From the NCBI RefSeq assembly GCF_046707225.1, contig NZ_JBJKOP010000032.1, positions 1 to 64,000 on the forward strand: a DNA stretch of 64,000 bases, in the 5' to 3' direction. Shown one piece after another: positions 50,983 to 60,159 of the stretch (its first letter is position 1; every line of letters begins with the position of its first letter). The stretch is from Caproicibacter sp046707225. GTDB taxonomy: Bacteria; Bacillota; Clostridia; Oscillospirales; Acutalibacteraceae. The position numbers and the translations under genes were made by a program. The notes under the pieces are model-generated. The model did no database searches. It saw nothing but the letters and a program-made list of their open reading frames with translations, and was not told the DNA's origin.

Positions 50983-51417
50983 ATGGCCATCATCAACGGC
51001 AGAAACTACGACTGGAGCAGCGTCGACATCAGGCTGCCCGGGATCAACATTGAAGTTCAGGAAATCGACTACGACGACGAGCAGGACAAGGAAGCCTCCT
51101 ACGGCAAGGGAAACGCGCCGAGGGGATTCGGAACCGGCAACTACAAATCTTCCGGCAAGCTGTCCCTGCTCCGGGACGATTACAATGACCTGCTCGACTA
51201 CTGCAAGAAACACAACATCTCGTTTTACGACCTCATTATTGACAAGATCGTTGTCTCCTACGCGAACTCCGGCCAGCGCACCCGGCAGGACGTGCTCAAC
51301 ACGGTTACATTCAACAAGCGCAGCCATAAAGCGGCGCAAGGGGACAAATCCCTTAAGATCGACCTTGACATGCTGATCGTAAACGGAATCGTTCAGGACG
51401 GCGTCAAGCCGGTTTAA
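50983..51417 (+). CDS. Phage tail tube protein
   Basis: 144 residues: NGRNYDWSSVDIRLPGINIE, KGNAPRGFGTGNYKSSGKLS and LDMLIVNGIVQDGVKPV fit tail-tube proteins following DUF2586 sheaths. GGAGGATAG precedes the ATG. Confidence 0.75.
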   Translation: MAIINGRNYDWSSVDIRLPGINIEVQEIDYDDEQDKEASYGKGNAPRGFGTGNYKSSGKLSLLRDDYNDLLDYCKKHNISFYDLIIDKIVVSYANSGQRTRQDVLNTVTFNKRSHKAAQGDKSLKIDLDMLIVNGIVQDGVKPV

Positions 51418-51449
51418 TCTCAAAATAACTGACAAAGGAAGCGTTTAAA

Positions 51450-51806
51450 ATGGAAAACGAAGCTCAGAACGCCGTTCAGACCGTGCCGTCCGTTGACGAC
51501 CTGAAGGCGAAATACGGCAAAGTTTATAAGGTGTGCGCAACGGTGCAGCCGGATGACGATACCTCAGTCGACGTTGAATTTGTGTTCAAAAAACCGTCGA
51601 CGGCAAGCTACGACCGGTATATGAAGACGGCGTCCAACGGGATGACCAAAGCGACGGAAGCGTTTCTGTACGACAACATTGCCGACGAATACAAGCCGCA
51701 GCTTGAGAGCACGCTGGGTGAATATCCGGCGCTGGCGATTTCCGTCGCGGAGAAGCTGCTCGCCATGCTCGGCCTCTCCAAGCTCATAAATTTAACGACA
51801 CTTTAG
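51450..51806 (+). CDS. Phage tail assembly chaperone (zero-frame product)
   Basis: 118 residues: DLKAKYGKVYKVCATVQPDD, ATEAFLYDNIADEYKPQLES, VAEKLLAMLGLSKLINLTTL. Its place between tube and tape measure is that of the lambda G / P2 E chaperone. The heptamer A AAT TTA lies at codons 114-115, just before the stop. Confidence 0.75.
   Translation: MENEAQNAVQTVPSVDDLKAKYGKVYKVCATVQPDDDTSVDVEFVFKKPSTASYDRYMKTASNGMTKATEAFLYDNIADEYKPQLESTLGEYPALAISVAEKLLAMLGLSKLINLTTL
51788..51794 (+). promoter_or_regulatory. Programmed -1 frameshift site (A AAT TTA)
   Basis: AAATTTA fits X XXY YYZ with zero-frame codons ATA AAT TTA. A -1 slip leads into the frame FNDTLEELLQGVRDDFVEAG ending at 52018. G/GT-type tail chaperones classically use such sites. 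Confidence 0.75.
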
Positions 51807-52018
51807 AAGAACTGCTCCAGGGGGTGCGGGACGACTTTGTCGAAGCCGGAACGCTCGAAATCCACCGGTATGTGCCCCCCGCCCTTCTAAAGGGAAAAGA
51901 CCTTGGAGCAATGGACATTGACGAATTCCTTCAGATGTTCGCCTATGCCCGGTATTTGGAGGAGGTCGAGGAGAAAATCACCGCCCGCGCGATTTCGGAG
52001 GTTTTCTCGGAAGACTAA
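51788..52018 (+). CDS. Tail assembly chaperone -1 frame extension (gpGT-like)
   Basis: 74 extra residues after the slip (total about 189): LLQGVRDDFVEAGTLEIHRY, GAMDIDEFLQMFAYARYLEE. The GTG at 51824 abuts a G-run and is a poor start, so frameshifting is favoured. The extension should recruit the tape measure. Confidence 0.7.
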   Translation, partial: KFNDTLEELLQGVRDDFVEAGTLEIHRYVPPALLKGKDLGAMDIDEFLQMFAYARYLEEVEEKITARAISEVFSED

Positions 52019-52047
52019 AAAACTCCGGCCCAAAAAGGACCGGAGTT
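52017..52047 (-). terminator. Terminator of the leftward small membrane gene
   Basis: AACTCCGG (52021-52028) pairs with CCGGAGTT (52040-52047); on the minus strand six T follow. Confidence 0.75.
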
Positions 52048-52065
52048 CCGGAATTGGTAACTGAT

Positions 52066-52317
52066 TTAAAGAACCGGCTTCCGATGATGAAGCCATGCGC
52101 TGTAGACTCTCGTTGCGTCTTTTGTCGTTTTAAAAATCTTCTTAACATTCTTTTCTTTATAACGACCCATAGTCTGTTCATTCCCTAGCCAAAGAATATA
52201 AGGAATATTATAAACTGTCAGAGGAATGAAAATTAGAACCGACAGTGCGACAGCAACAACCGCTCCAACACAGAGCGCGAAAATCAGCACATGAAAGAAA
52301 GCTGCAAAGAATACCAT
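52066..52317 (-). CDS. Small membrane protein inserted against the tail operon (moron-like)
   Basis: 83 residues. A long N-terminal hydrophobic region (about 4-45, probably two helices) and a basic tail (RYKEKNVKKIFKTTKDATR). GAGGAGGG precedes the ATG, and it has its own promoter (52342-52370) and terminator. Such autonomous units within phage late operons often benefit the lysogen; function unknown. Confidence 0.65.
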   Translation of the reverse strand: MVFFAAFFHVLIFALCVGAVVAVALSVLIFIPLTVYNIPYILWLGNEQTMGRYKEKNVKKIFKTTKDATRVYSAWLHHRKPVL

Positions 52318-52341
52318 AATTTCCCTCCTCTTTTTTCTTTA

Positions 52342-52370
52342 ACTATATCACGACTCGGGGGTGATTGCAA
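52342..52370 (-). promoter_or_regulatory. Promoter of the moron-like gene
   Basis: On the minus strand TTGCAA (52370-52365), 17 nt, TATAGT (52347-52342). It overlaps the start of the tape-measure gene. Confidence 0.7.
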
Positions 52371-54715
52371 TAGGCGGCGGACTGGAATCTGTATTTAAGC
52401 TTTCGGTCATCATGAACATGATCGACAACCTCACGACTCCGATGGTCCGCGTTACCTCGGCGGTCGACAGCTCCGCGAGTAAAATTCAGAACCTCGGCGT
52501 TAAGTTCGGGGACTACGCGAAAGCCGGGGCGGCAATCGCAGCAGTAGGAGAACAGATCACGGACGCGGCGCTCAAGCCGGTCGAAGCGACGTTCGCTTCG
52601 CAGAAGGCGCTCGGAGAGCTGAGTTCCCTCGGCATCAAGGACCTCGGGACGCTGAACCAGGCGGCGACGGATTTTTCCGACAAATGGGCCGGTACCTCAA
52701 AGTCCGATTTCATCACGGCGGCCTACGATATCAAGTCCGGAATTTCCTCTCTGTCTGACAAGGGAGTCGCGGACTATACCACGCTCGCGGGCGAAACCGC
52801 CAAGGCCACAAAGGACACCATCGCGGATATGACTTCATTATTCGCGACCGGCTACGGAATATACAAGGATTATTACAGCAAAATGTCCGACACGGATTTC
52901 GGAAAGATGTTCTCGGCTGGCATTTCGACCGCCGTTCAGAAGTTCAAAACGACCGGCTCCGGAATGTCGGAATCGATCCGAACACTCGGGGCCTCCGCCA
53001 CCACGGCAAAGGTTCCGCTCGAGGAGCAGCTCTCCGTTCTCGGCATGCTTCAGGCGACGATGTCCGGCAGTGAAGCCGGGACAAAATACAAGGCGTTCCT
53101 GCGAACCGCCGCGTCGGGCGGCAAGGCGCTGGGCCTGAGCTTTACCGATGCGAACAACCAGCTGCTTTCCATGCCTGAAATTCTCGCGAAGCTGCGCGGA
53201 AAATTCGGCGACACGATGGACGCCGCCGAAAAGATGCAGCTCCAGAAAGCGTTCGGCGACACCGAGGCGGTTTCACTGATCGACCAGATGTATTCGAAAA
53301 CGGGCAGCCTTCAAAACAATATCGTCGGCATGTACGGGGCGCTCGGTCAGGGGACCAAAGCAACGCAGGACATGGCCAGTGCGATCAACAACACCAAGCC
53401 CGATCAGATCGAGGTCACCCAGCAGCAAATCCACAATCTGGAGGAGACCCTTGGAAGCACCATGCTCCCGACCATCGGAGAACTGATGGAAAAAGCGAGA
53501 GACGTCCTGAAGGTCGTCACCGACTGGGCACAGAAAAACCCGGCGCTGGTCAAGGGACTTCTGTCGGCGGCGCTCGCTATCGGCGGATTCCTGACGATCG
53601 GCGGGTCAATGGTCGCTGTTTTGGGTGGGATAGGATTAATCACCACAAAGACGGTAGGGTTCTTTGGCTCATTTGGGACTGCTCTGTTAAAACTCCCGGA
53701 TAAGTTAACCGACATACGCATTATGACAATGCTTGCCGGGGACAAAATCAAGGATTTCGGCGGATTTCTCAAGACGGGACTCGGCGCGGTCAAGGATTTC
53801 GGAGGCGGACTTTTGAACATGGCCCGTCAGGGGATCGCCTCGGCGGTCGAGGCTCTGCCGGGACTGATTTCATCGGTCTGGAGTTTTACCGCCGCGCTGT
53901 TCGCGAACCCGGTCACCTGGATCGTGATCGGCATCATCGCGCTGGTGGCCGTGATCATCCTGCTTAAGACGCATTGGAGCCAGGTCACGGCATGGCTGCA
54001 GAGCACCTGGAACGGTTTCGTCAACAATATCGTCTCCGGATTCAACACGGTTAAAAGCTGGTTTACGGGGCTTCCCGGCTGGGCGCAAATCGCGATGGCC
54101 GTCTTCCTGCCCTTTATCGGGATTCCGCTTTTGATTATCACGCACTGGGATCAGATCAAAGCCTTTTTTGCCAATCTGTGGAACGGGATTTCGGACGGCG
54201 CGAAGGACGCGGTCAACTTTGTGATCGGGGCGCTGGACGCCTTGCACTTCACGATTCCGTCCTGGGTGCCGGGCATCGGCGGCTCGTCCTTCGGCTTCAA
54301 TATTCCAAAGCTCGCCGAGGGCGGCGTCGTGAATTCGGCAACGTCGTTTATCGCGGGGGAACACGGAAAAGAAGCCGTTATGCCGCTTGAAAACAACACT
54401 GGCTGGATCGGCGGTCTGGCGCAAAGCTTACTCAACAGAATCGTCGGCCTCACGTCCGGCGGGACTTCCGAAAAGGTCAGCCTTCAGCAATCGGTAAAAA
54501 AGGTCAGCCTCACGCAAACAACCAGCGAAAAGACCCGGACAGAGACAAACACGTCCATTAGGGAAAAAGGAATCACTATCAACAAGCTGTATATCCCGGT
54601 CGGCCTGACAAAGATCAAGGACCTTCCGAAGTTTCTCGCGTTCCTTCGCGAGCTGGAGGATTACGTCAACGCGAACGGTGGGTCGGTCGGCGATACAGCG
54701 ACAGAAACATCCTGA
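52361..54715 (+). CDS. Phage tail tape measure protein
   Basis: 784 residues from GTG. Helical N-terminal part (MIDNLTTPMVRVTSAVDSSA), a tape-measure domain (AAYDIKSGISSLSDKGVADY, TSLFATGYGIYKDYY), hydrophobic segments about 400-440 and 500-540, and a C-terminal GEHGKEAVMPLENNTGW typical of tape measures. Length sets tail length. Confidence 0.88.
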   Translation: MIAIGGGLESVFKLSVIMNMIDNLTTPMVRVTSAVDSSASKIQNLGVKFGDYAKAGAAIAAVGEQITDAALKPVEATFASQKALGELSSLGIKDLGTLNQAATDFSDKWAGTSKSDFITAAYDIKSGISSLSDKGVADYTTLAGETAKATKDTIADMTSLFATGYGIYKDYYSKMSDTDFGKMFSAGISTAVQKFKTTGSGMSESIRTLGASATTAKVPLEEQLSVLGMLQATMSGSEAGTKYKAFLRTAASGGKALGLSFTDANNQLLSMPEILAKLRGKFGDTMDAAEKMQLQKAFGDTEAVSLIDQMYSKTGSLQNNIVGMYGALGQGTKATQDMASAINNTKPDQIEVTQQQIHNLEETLGSTMLPTIGELMEKARDVLKVVTDWAQKNPALVKGLLSAALAIGGFLTIGGSMVAVLGGIGLITTKTVGFFGSFGTALLKLPDKLTDIRIMTMLAGDKIKDFGGFLKTGLGAVKDFGGGLLNMARQGIASAVEALPGLISSVWSFTAALFANPVTWIVIGIIALVAVIILLKTHWSQVTAWLQSTWNGFVNNIVSGFNTVKSWFTGLPGWAQIAMAVFLPFIGIPLLIITHWDQIKAFFANLWNGISDGAKDAVNFVIGALDALHFTIPSWVPGIGGSSFGFNIPKLAEGGVVNSATSFIAGEHGKEAVMPLENNTGWIGGLAQSLLNRIVGLTSGGTSEKVSLQQSVKKVSLTQTTSEKTRTETNTSIREKGITINKLYIPVGLTKIKDLPKFLAFLRELEDYVNANGGSVGDTATETS

Positions 54716-54733
54716 TGATGCGGGGGGATCACA

Positions 54734-55384
54734 TTGATTTATACCGACGACAACGACGTCAAGATCGACGGGGTGGTTCTCCCCGGTCTCGTCAAGAGCT
54801 TTGAAATCCAGCAGGACGCGCAGATTGACGAGGAGGACGTCGAGGGCAGCACCTCCAAGCCCAAACAGGCCACCGGCTATGAGGACGCGAAAATCTCGAT
54901 CGAGATCATTCTCGACGATAGTCCAACCGAAACCAAGGAACAGAAGCTGACCAAGATTCAAAACCTGTTCAAGGTCAAGAGTCAGGGAATCCCGATCATA
55001 CGGACCATCGTTAATCAGCACACGGCCATTCGCAATATTTCAAAAATCCTGTTTAAATCGCTGTCAAGCAAAGCGACAAATTCCTCCGGCCAGCTTTCCG
55101 TCAGCATTGAATTATGGGAGTATGTGCCGACGACGATCACCGTGACAAAGTCGGGCGCGTCATCCGCCAGCAAGAAATCAGCCAACAAGAAATCCGTCAG
55201 TTCCGCCAAGAGTGGAAGCGCGTCGTCGGGCGGTTCCAGCGGCCTTAGTTCTTCCTATCAAAGCTATCTGAAGAGCGACCGTGGCACTGCTCCAAAGCTG
55301 ACGAACAAGACGGCGCTGACTCCGGCGCAGGACACGGCGGATGCGTCAAAATACCGGGGCGTCATAAAGGCGATGCCCTATTGA
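54734..55384 (+). CDS. Phage tail/baseplate protein
   Basis: 216 residues from TTG (GGGGGGATC upstream). The N-terminal 135 residues (VVLPGLVKSFEIQQDAQIDE, DAKISIEIILDDSP, LSVSIELWEYVP) look like the hub-collar protein that follows tape measures; the rest is a Ser/Lys-rich low-complexity linker with a short conserved end. Confidence 0.6.
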   Translation: MIYTDDNDVKIDGVVLPGLVKSFEIQQDAQIDEEDVEGSTSKPKQATGYEDAKISIEIILDDSPTETKEQKLTKIQNLFKVKSQGIPIIRTIVNQHTAIRNISKILFKSLSSKATNSSGQLSVSIELWEYVPTTITVTKSGASSASKKSANKKSVSSAKSGSASSGGSSGLSSSYQSYLKSDRGTAPKLTNKTALTPAQDTADASKYRGVIKAMPY

Positions 55385-55393
55385 GGTGACGGC

Positions 55394-56152
55394 ATGAGCA
55401 CAACGCAGGAACTGTTTTATCCCGAGGTTTCCGTGAGCGTCGGGAATGATACCTTTGCAAAAGGCATCGAGACCGAAACGTATTCCTCCAAGGATTCCTA
55501 TTTCGACTGGGCTAAGATTCGGTTTACGGAAGAATTTCAGCCAAAGATCAGCATTTCGGAAGGCGAACCGGCTTCCATCAAGCTGGGGTATTCGGGAGCG
55601 CTGGAGGAAGTTTTTCACGGTTACGTCGAAAAGGGATACAACGGCGGGATCGGCAAAAATGAAATTCTGCTCAAGGACGATATGCTAAAGCTGGAAAGCA
55701 CCTTGATCACCGAAACATTCCTGAACGCGACGCCGCAGGAGATTATTTCCTTCGCTCTTTCCAAAGCCGGAATCCAGTCGCCGGTGCTGTCAAATGAGAC
55801 GTACCCGGCGAAAAAGATTTTCCCGGTCTCAAAAAAGAGCGTCGTCGCCCTCCTGCGGGAGATCAATACCGCGTGGGGAATCATCGCAAAGGCATTTTTT
55901 CGGCAAGGTGTTTTCTACTGGAATACGGCTCCAAAGCAATCGCAAATCTATGTTTTTACCTACGCGCAGAATATTATTTCCCTGAACCGGGTCAACGGAA
56001 GGTGGGAGCTCGTCACCGTTTCGGTGCCATTCGTTCACCATTCCGATACGATCCGGGTGGACCATCCGAATTTGTCCGGAGATTTCACGGTCGGCAAGGT
56101 CACGTTTTCCACCGAGGCGACGGGGTTCGTCCGGACGCATCTTTACTTTTAG
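55394..56152 (+). CDS. Phage baseplate hub, gp27/gpD-like
   Basis: 252 residues: DSYFDWAKIRFTEEFQPKIS, YSGALEEVFHGYVEKGYNGG, ATPQEIISFALSKAGI and a C-terminal THLYF. It fits the small gpD/gp27-like hubs of Firmicute contractile tails. Confidence 0.65.
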   Translation: MSTTQELFYPEVSVSVGNDTFAKGIETETYSSKDSYFDWAKIRFTEEFQPKISISEGEPASIKLGYSGALEEVFHGYVEKGYNGGIGKNEILLKDDMLKLESTLITETFLNATPQEIISFALSKAGIQSPVLSNETYPAKKIFPVSKKSVVALLREINTAWGIIAKAFFRQGVFYWNTAPKQSQIYVFTYAQNIISLNRVNGRWELVTVSVPFVHHSDTIRVDHPNLSGDFTVGKVTFSTEATGFVRTHLYF

Positions 56153-56162
56153 GAGGGATTTC

Positions 56163-56447
56163 ATGGTTTCCGAATTTATGGAGACGGGCGTTCAAAAGGT
56201 ACTGTCGGAGAAATACCCGCACCTGCTCCTCCCCGCCGTCCTATACGCCGCCGTAACGGCAGCGCAGGACGCAAACGGTTATTATGTGTACGCTCTCAAA
56301 ATACTTGACAAAAACGGCGAGGTCGATAACGGTTTCAAGGAAATCCCGAACGTCCGGTCAAAGGTTCAGGTGGAGAAGGGAACCACCGTTGCGGTCGTGC
56401 TGCCATACGGTGAGCTGAATCCTTATATCCTTGGGGTGGTGGTCTGA
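56163..56447 (+). CDS. Small baseplate spike-associated protein
   Basis: 94 residues; LDKNGEVDNGFKEIPNVRSK, then VEKGTTVAVVLPYGELNPYI, reads as an OB-fold of the gpV/gp45 type without a needle. It ends overlapping the next start (TGATG). Confidence 0.55.
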   Translation: MVSEFMETGVQKVLSEKYPHLLLPAVLYAAVTAAQDANGYYVYALKILDKNGEVDNGFKEIPNVRSKVQVEKGTTVAVVLPYGELNPYILGVVV

Positions 56448-56860
56448 TGGCAAACCTTGGGGACACGGATATTCGTTTAGATGATTCCTGGCAGCTCACG
56501 CGGGCTGCCAATGGGGACGCGCCCGTTGCATCCGGTCTCGACTGCCTGATGCAGGACATCCGGCTGGAGGCAATGACGCAGGAGGGCGAGCTGTTTTACG
56601 ACGCCGATTGGGGCTGGTCCCTGCTGGATTTCGCGCAGAGCGACGGCAATGAACTGGTAGAACTTGAAATTCAGCAGCGCATTCGGACAAAGCTTTCCAG
56701 GCATTCCGAGATCGACGTTGAGACAATCGCGACCTCCGTAAGCTTCAGCGCCGATATCATCCGGATTCATACGACGTTTCAGTTTGTAAACGATTCCCGG
56801 ACGCAGACGGTAGATACCGGTATCGACCGGGTAAATGTGGAGGTGGTAAACAGTGATTGA
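56447..56860 (+). CDS. gp25/DUF2634-like baseplate wedge protein
   Basis: 137 residues: GDTDIRLDDSWQLTRAANGD, LDCLMQDIRLEAMTQEGELF, then IQQRIRTKLSRHSEIDVE. It lies directly before gpJ, the usual wedge order. Confidence 0.75.
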   Translation: MANLGDTDIRLDDSWQLTRAANGDAPVASGLDCLMQDIRLEAMTQEGELFYDADWGWSLLDFAQSDGNELVELEIQQRIRTKLSRHSEIDVETIATSVSFSADIIRIHTTFQFVNDSRTQTVDTGIDRVNVEVVNSD

Positions 56861-57983
56861 CACGGAAATTCTGGATGAGGTTCTCCCCGTTCCGGATATT
56901 GACGATCTGAAGGACAATACGGTCGCGGAGCTGCAGGACGCGGGTTTCGCCATCACGAATTTTAATTCCGGCGGCATTTTTTACACCCTTACGATGATCG
57001 CGCTAAAAGTCTATATTGAGCTGATTACCCTTTGCCGGACCGTCCTGTCAAATATGTTTGTCACTCACGCGGAAAAAACGTGGCTGGACCTGAAGGCCGG
57101 GGACTTTGCAAAAACACGAAAGGCGGCGGTTAAGGCTCGGGGAAATGTCACGGTTTCCCGGGCGGCGTCCGGAGACGCGGTCACAATTTCCAAAGGGCAG
57201 GTCTTCAAAACCCAGAAAGACATCAACGGCGACGAGCTGCGCTTTTTCTCGCTGACCGACACGGTGCTGCAGCAGGGTGCGCTCAGTGTGGACGTGCCGG
57301 TGGAAGCAGAAGCGGCGGGAGTAAAATACAATGTATCCTCCGGGCAGATCGTCAACACTCTGATGCATATCGAGGGCATCGACACGATCACCAACAAAGA
57401 GGACTGGCTTAAAACCGAGGGCAGCGATGAAGAAGACGACGACAGTCTTCGGTCCCGCACGAAGAACGCCTGGTCCGAATTGTCCACCCTGCCAATCGCC
57501 GACAAATACAAAAATGTCGCTGAGGCCGTTTCGGGGGTACTGTTTGTACGGGTCGACGACGATCAGCCGCGAGGCCAGGGCAGCGTCGATATCATCGTAA
57601 CCGGCACGGCTGGCGCGGCTACGGAAAACCTGCTTGCGAGCGTACAGACAGCCGAGGAAGAAATCAAGGGGCCGTATGACAACATTGAGGTCAAGAGCTC
57701 AACCACCCAGGCGCAGGACATCAGCGTGACGGTGACGGTTTCCGCTTCCCTTGATTCGACCGGTCTGGAAGATAAGGTCAAGGCGGCGCTCAGCTCGCTT
57801 CTGGCGGTCAGCAAGGACCGCAGCCTCAACGAGCTTACCATTGCCGATATGATTTACGCGATCAAAAGCAAGTGCTCCGAGGTACAGAACGTCAAGTTTA
57901 CCACGCCGACCGAAGATGTGACGCTGGAGACCGATCAGATCATCATTGCGGGAACGATCACCGTTACGGTGGAGAAGGTGTAG
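56853..57983 (+). CDS. Phage baseplate J-like protein
   Basis: 376 residues from GTG: FVTHAEKTWLDLKAGDFAKT, EAEAAGVKYNVSSGQIVNTL, DDDSLRSRTKNAWSEL. The classic gpJ architecture. It overlaps the gp25-like gene by 8 nt. Confidence 0.88.
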   Translation: MIDTEILDEVLPVPDIDDLKDNTVAELQDAGFAITNFNSGGIFYTLTMIALKVYIELITLCRTVLSNMFVTHAEKTWLDLKAGDFAKTRKAAVKARGNVTVSRAASGDAVTISKGQVFKTQKDINGDELRFFSLTDTVLQQGALSVDVPVEAEAAGVKYNVSSGQIVNTLMHIEGIDTITNKEDWLKTEGSDEEDDDSLRSRTKNAWSELSTLPIADKYKNVAEAVSGVLFVRVDDDQPRGQGSVDIIVTGTAGAATENLLASVQTAEEEIKGPYDNIEVKSSTTQAQDISVTVTVSASLDSTGLEDKVKAALSSLLAVSKDRSLNELTIADMIYAIKSKCSEVQNVKFTTPTEDVTLETDQIIIAGTITVTVEKV

Positions 57984-57985
57984 GC

Positions 57986-58558
57986 ATGTTTGACAATTTC
58001 GGCGACTATATGTTTTGGCTTCTTTTTACTCCGCTCAAGCGGGTAAAAAAGTCGGTTAATCAGTTTTACATTTTCTGCAAGGTGATCGGAAAGCTCTTTG
58101 ACAACGCAAAGGACGCGATCTTCAGGGTGCGGACGGAATCCATGATCTTATCGGCCAGCGAGGTCATGCTGACGGTGCACGGCAAGGACCGTGATATGCC
58201 GCGCCTGAAGGGCGAGGGCACAGAAGGATACCGCAGACGCCTATCCATGAAAGCAATTATCGCGGAAAAGGCTGGGACAAACGAAGGGCTCATTCTTGCG
58301 GTCAAGGCGCTGGGCTACCAAAATGTAAGAATAGAGCCCCTGTACCTGACCGCCCCCTCCCGGTGGGCGGAGGCAATTCTCTGGATCAGCGGCGGCGATT
58401 TCATTATAACCGATCGCGATGTAATTCAAAGCGAGATCAACAAGGTTAAACCGGCATCGGCAAAAATCAGTCTGGCGCAGGAACAGGTTTACGACGGTAC
58501 AACTTATTGCGCCGGGGTGCTGGAAATCGGACGAATCAGAACATTCAGGCAGGTGTAA
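57986..58558 (+). CDS. Phage tail protein I-like (gpI)
   Basis: 190 residues from ATG 57986 with GGAGAAGG upstream: FDNAKDAIFRVRTESMILSA, LKGEGTEGYRRRLSMKAIIA, GTNEGLILAVKALGY. It follows gpJ as in P2-like tails and links the wedge to fibres. Confidence 0.72.
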   Translation: MFDNFGDYMFWLLFTPLKRVKKSVNQFYIFCKVIGKLFDNAKDAIFRVRTESMILSASEVMLTVHGKDRDMPRLKGEGTEGYRRRLSMKAIIAEKAGTNEGLILAVKALGYQNVRIEPLYLTAPSRWAEAILWISGGDFIITDRDVIQSEINKVKPASAKISLAQEQVYDGTTYCAGVLEIGRIRTFRQV

Positions 58559-58561
58559 ATT

Positions 58562-59470
58562 ATGGCATTCGGTAGTTTTATTCAAACAAATTTCGGGCGG
58601 CAGTTGGACGCCAAGCATTACGCGGGAAAGGGCCTTCGCTTTTCGCGAATGGCCCTCGGAGACGGGGACATCGAGACAGCCTCCGTGTACGACGTCACGG
58701 CGCTCAAGTCGGAAAAGCTGTCACTGAAGATCGACGTGGTTTCCGTGACGGACGATGAGGCAATCGTCACGGCCTCGTTGCTCAGCTCCAATGTGGACAC
58801 GGGCTTTAACCTGAAGGAAATGGCATTGATGGCCACAGACCCGGACACAAACGAGGAAGGAGCCTATTCCTACAACCGGGACAGCAGCGACGGAGAATAT
58901 GTTCCGGACAAAAATTCTTCGACGACGCTGAGCGAATATTTGCGGGTCCGCTGCAAGGTCGAAGATACTGAAAACATCACGTTTGATGCAAGCGGAAATC
59001 CCCTGTATATCACAAAGCAGGAGCTTGCCTCAGAGGTTGAGGGCCAGATCGCTGCGATGAAAGGCGTCACAGGTGGTTTGGCTCTGTATGACACTCTGAA
59101 CGCCCACATCTCCGACACCGTCGCCCACATGACGCAGACACAGAAAGACCAGCTCGCGGCGGCGGTGCCGAACAGCCGGAAAATCAACGGTCACGCGCTG
59201 ACGGGGGACGTGAATCTGACGAAATCAGACCTCGGCCTTGGCAACATAGACAATACGGCAGACGCGAATAAATCCGTCAACTATGCCAACAGCGCGGGAT
59301 ACGCGGGCTCTGCGGGGAGCGCCCCGGCAAACGGCGGCACGGCAACCTATGCCACGTACAGCAGCCACGCGGTTAGTTCTTCCGGATCGGCAGTCAGGAA
59401 TAATACAATTTCATCATCTTCTCCGTCTGGCGGGCAAGATGGTGATACGTGGGATTACATCGGAAATTGA
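58562..59470 (+). CDS. Phage tail fibre protein
   Basis: 302 residues. The N-terminal FGRQLDAKHYAGKGLRFSRMALGDG is the baseplate-attachment domain of Firmicute fibres; a centre with KINGHALTGDVNLTKSDLGL, then GNIDNTADANKSV, is the standard fibre shaft motif; the end is Ser/Gly-rich. The tip function probably resides in the next gene. Confidence 0.82.
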   Translation: MAFGSFIQTNFGRQLDAKHYAGKGLRFSRMALGDGDIETASVYDVTALKSEKLSLKIDVVSVTDDEAIVTASLLSSNVDTGFNLKEMALMATDPDTNEEGAYSYNRDSSDGEYVPDKNSSTTLSEYLRVRCKVEDTENITFDASGNPLYITKQELASEVEGQIAAMKGVTGGLALYDTLNAHISDTVAHMTQTQKDQLAAAVPNSRKINGHALTGDVNLTKSDLGLGNIDNTADANKSVNYANSAGYAGSAGSAPANGGTATYATYSSHAVSSSGSAVRNNTISSSSPSGGQDGDTWDYIGN

Positions 59471-59480
59471 GGTGATAGAA

Positions 59481-60143
59481 ATGTCCGGACGATATGGAAA
59501 TATAAGCGGCACGATTACGCAAGCAAATAAACGATTCGGAAATATTGGTGGTACATGGACACCGGTTAATAAGCGATACGGGAACATTGGCGGAACCTGG
59601 ACACAATCATATTCCGCCGCAGTTCCGATTGTATTTTATTCTATTTTGGGTAATGGAAATTATGCTTATTCTGATACATATTCAAATTTGTCATCGCAGA
59701 ATACACTAGCGGTGCAGGCACATTATTTGACAGATCACAAATATAGCGGAACATATGAAGTTGTGTTATTTTGTAAGATGCCACACAATATTAATTTCAG
59801 CACCTTTGGAAACGCTGTATTACGCTTGAAAGGTAATATATCACATTATTTGAGCAATGGTGTTATTACAGGCGTTTTTGCTGGAATTACTGCGTGGGCA
59901 GGTATTGGTTCACCAACTATTGTGGCTACCAAAGATCTTATAGATACGATTGGCCCTGGGACCGGCACCACCGCTATAGATTACACGTTTACAAATATTG
60001 TGACCGGAGATCAGAGCGGCTTTATTATGTTTGGTATGGACTTGTCGGTCTATTCATCATCTTCGTTGACAGCTACTGCAAGCTTAGATTTAACGGGCGC
60101 CATTTGGGTTCCTACAAACGAGAAACTATTTTATACTGCATAA
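59481..60143 (+). CDS. AT-rich putative tail-tip/receptor-binding protein
   Basis: 220 residues. The N-terminus holds three repeats of the form RYGN-I-GT-T, KRFGNIGGTWTPVN, KRYGNIGGTWTQ (residues 4-44); the rest is beta-rich with Ser/Thr/Tyr. The coding DNA is far more AT-rich than the flanking tail genes, as for exchanged receptor-binding modules. GAGGTGATAG precedes ATG 59481. Confidence 0.6.
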   Translation: MSGRYGNISGTITQANKRFGNIGGTWTPVNKRYGNIGGTWTQSYSAAVPIVFYSILGNGNYAYSDTYSNLSSQNTLAVQAHYLTDHKYSGTYEVVLFCKMPHNINFSTFGNAVLRLKGNISHYLSNGVITGVFAGITAWAGIGSPTIVATKDLIDTIGPGTGTTAIDYTFTNIVTGDQSGFIMFGMDLSVYSSSSLTATASLDLTGAIWVPTNEKLFYTA

Positions 60144-60159
60144 AAAATGGAGGTTTAAA

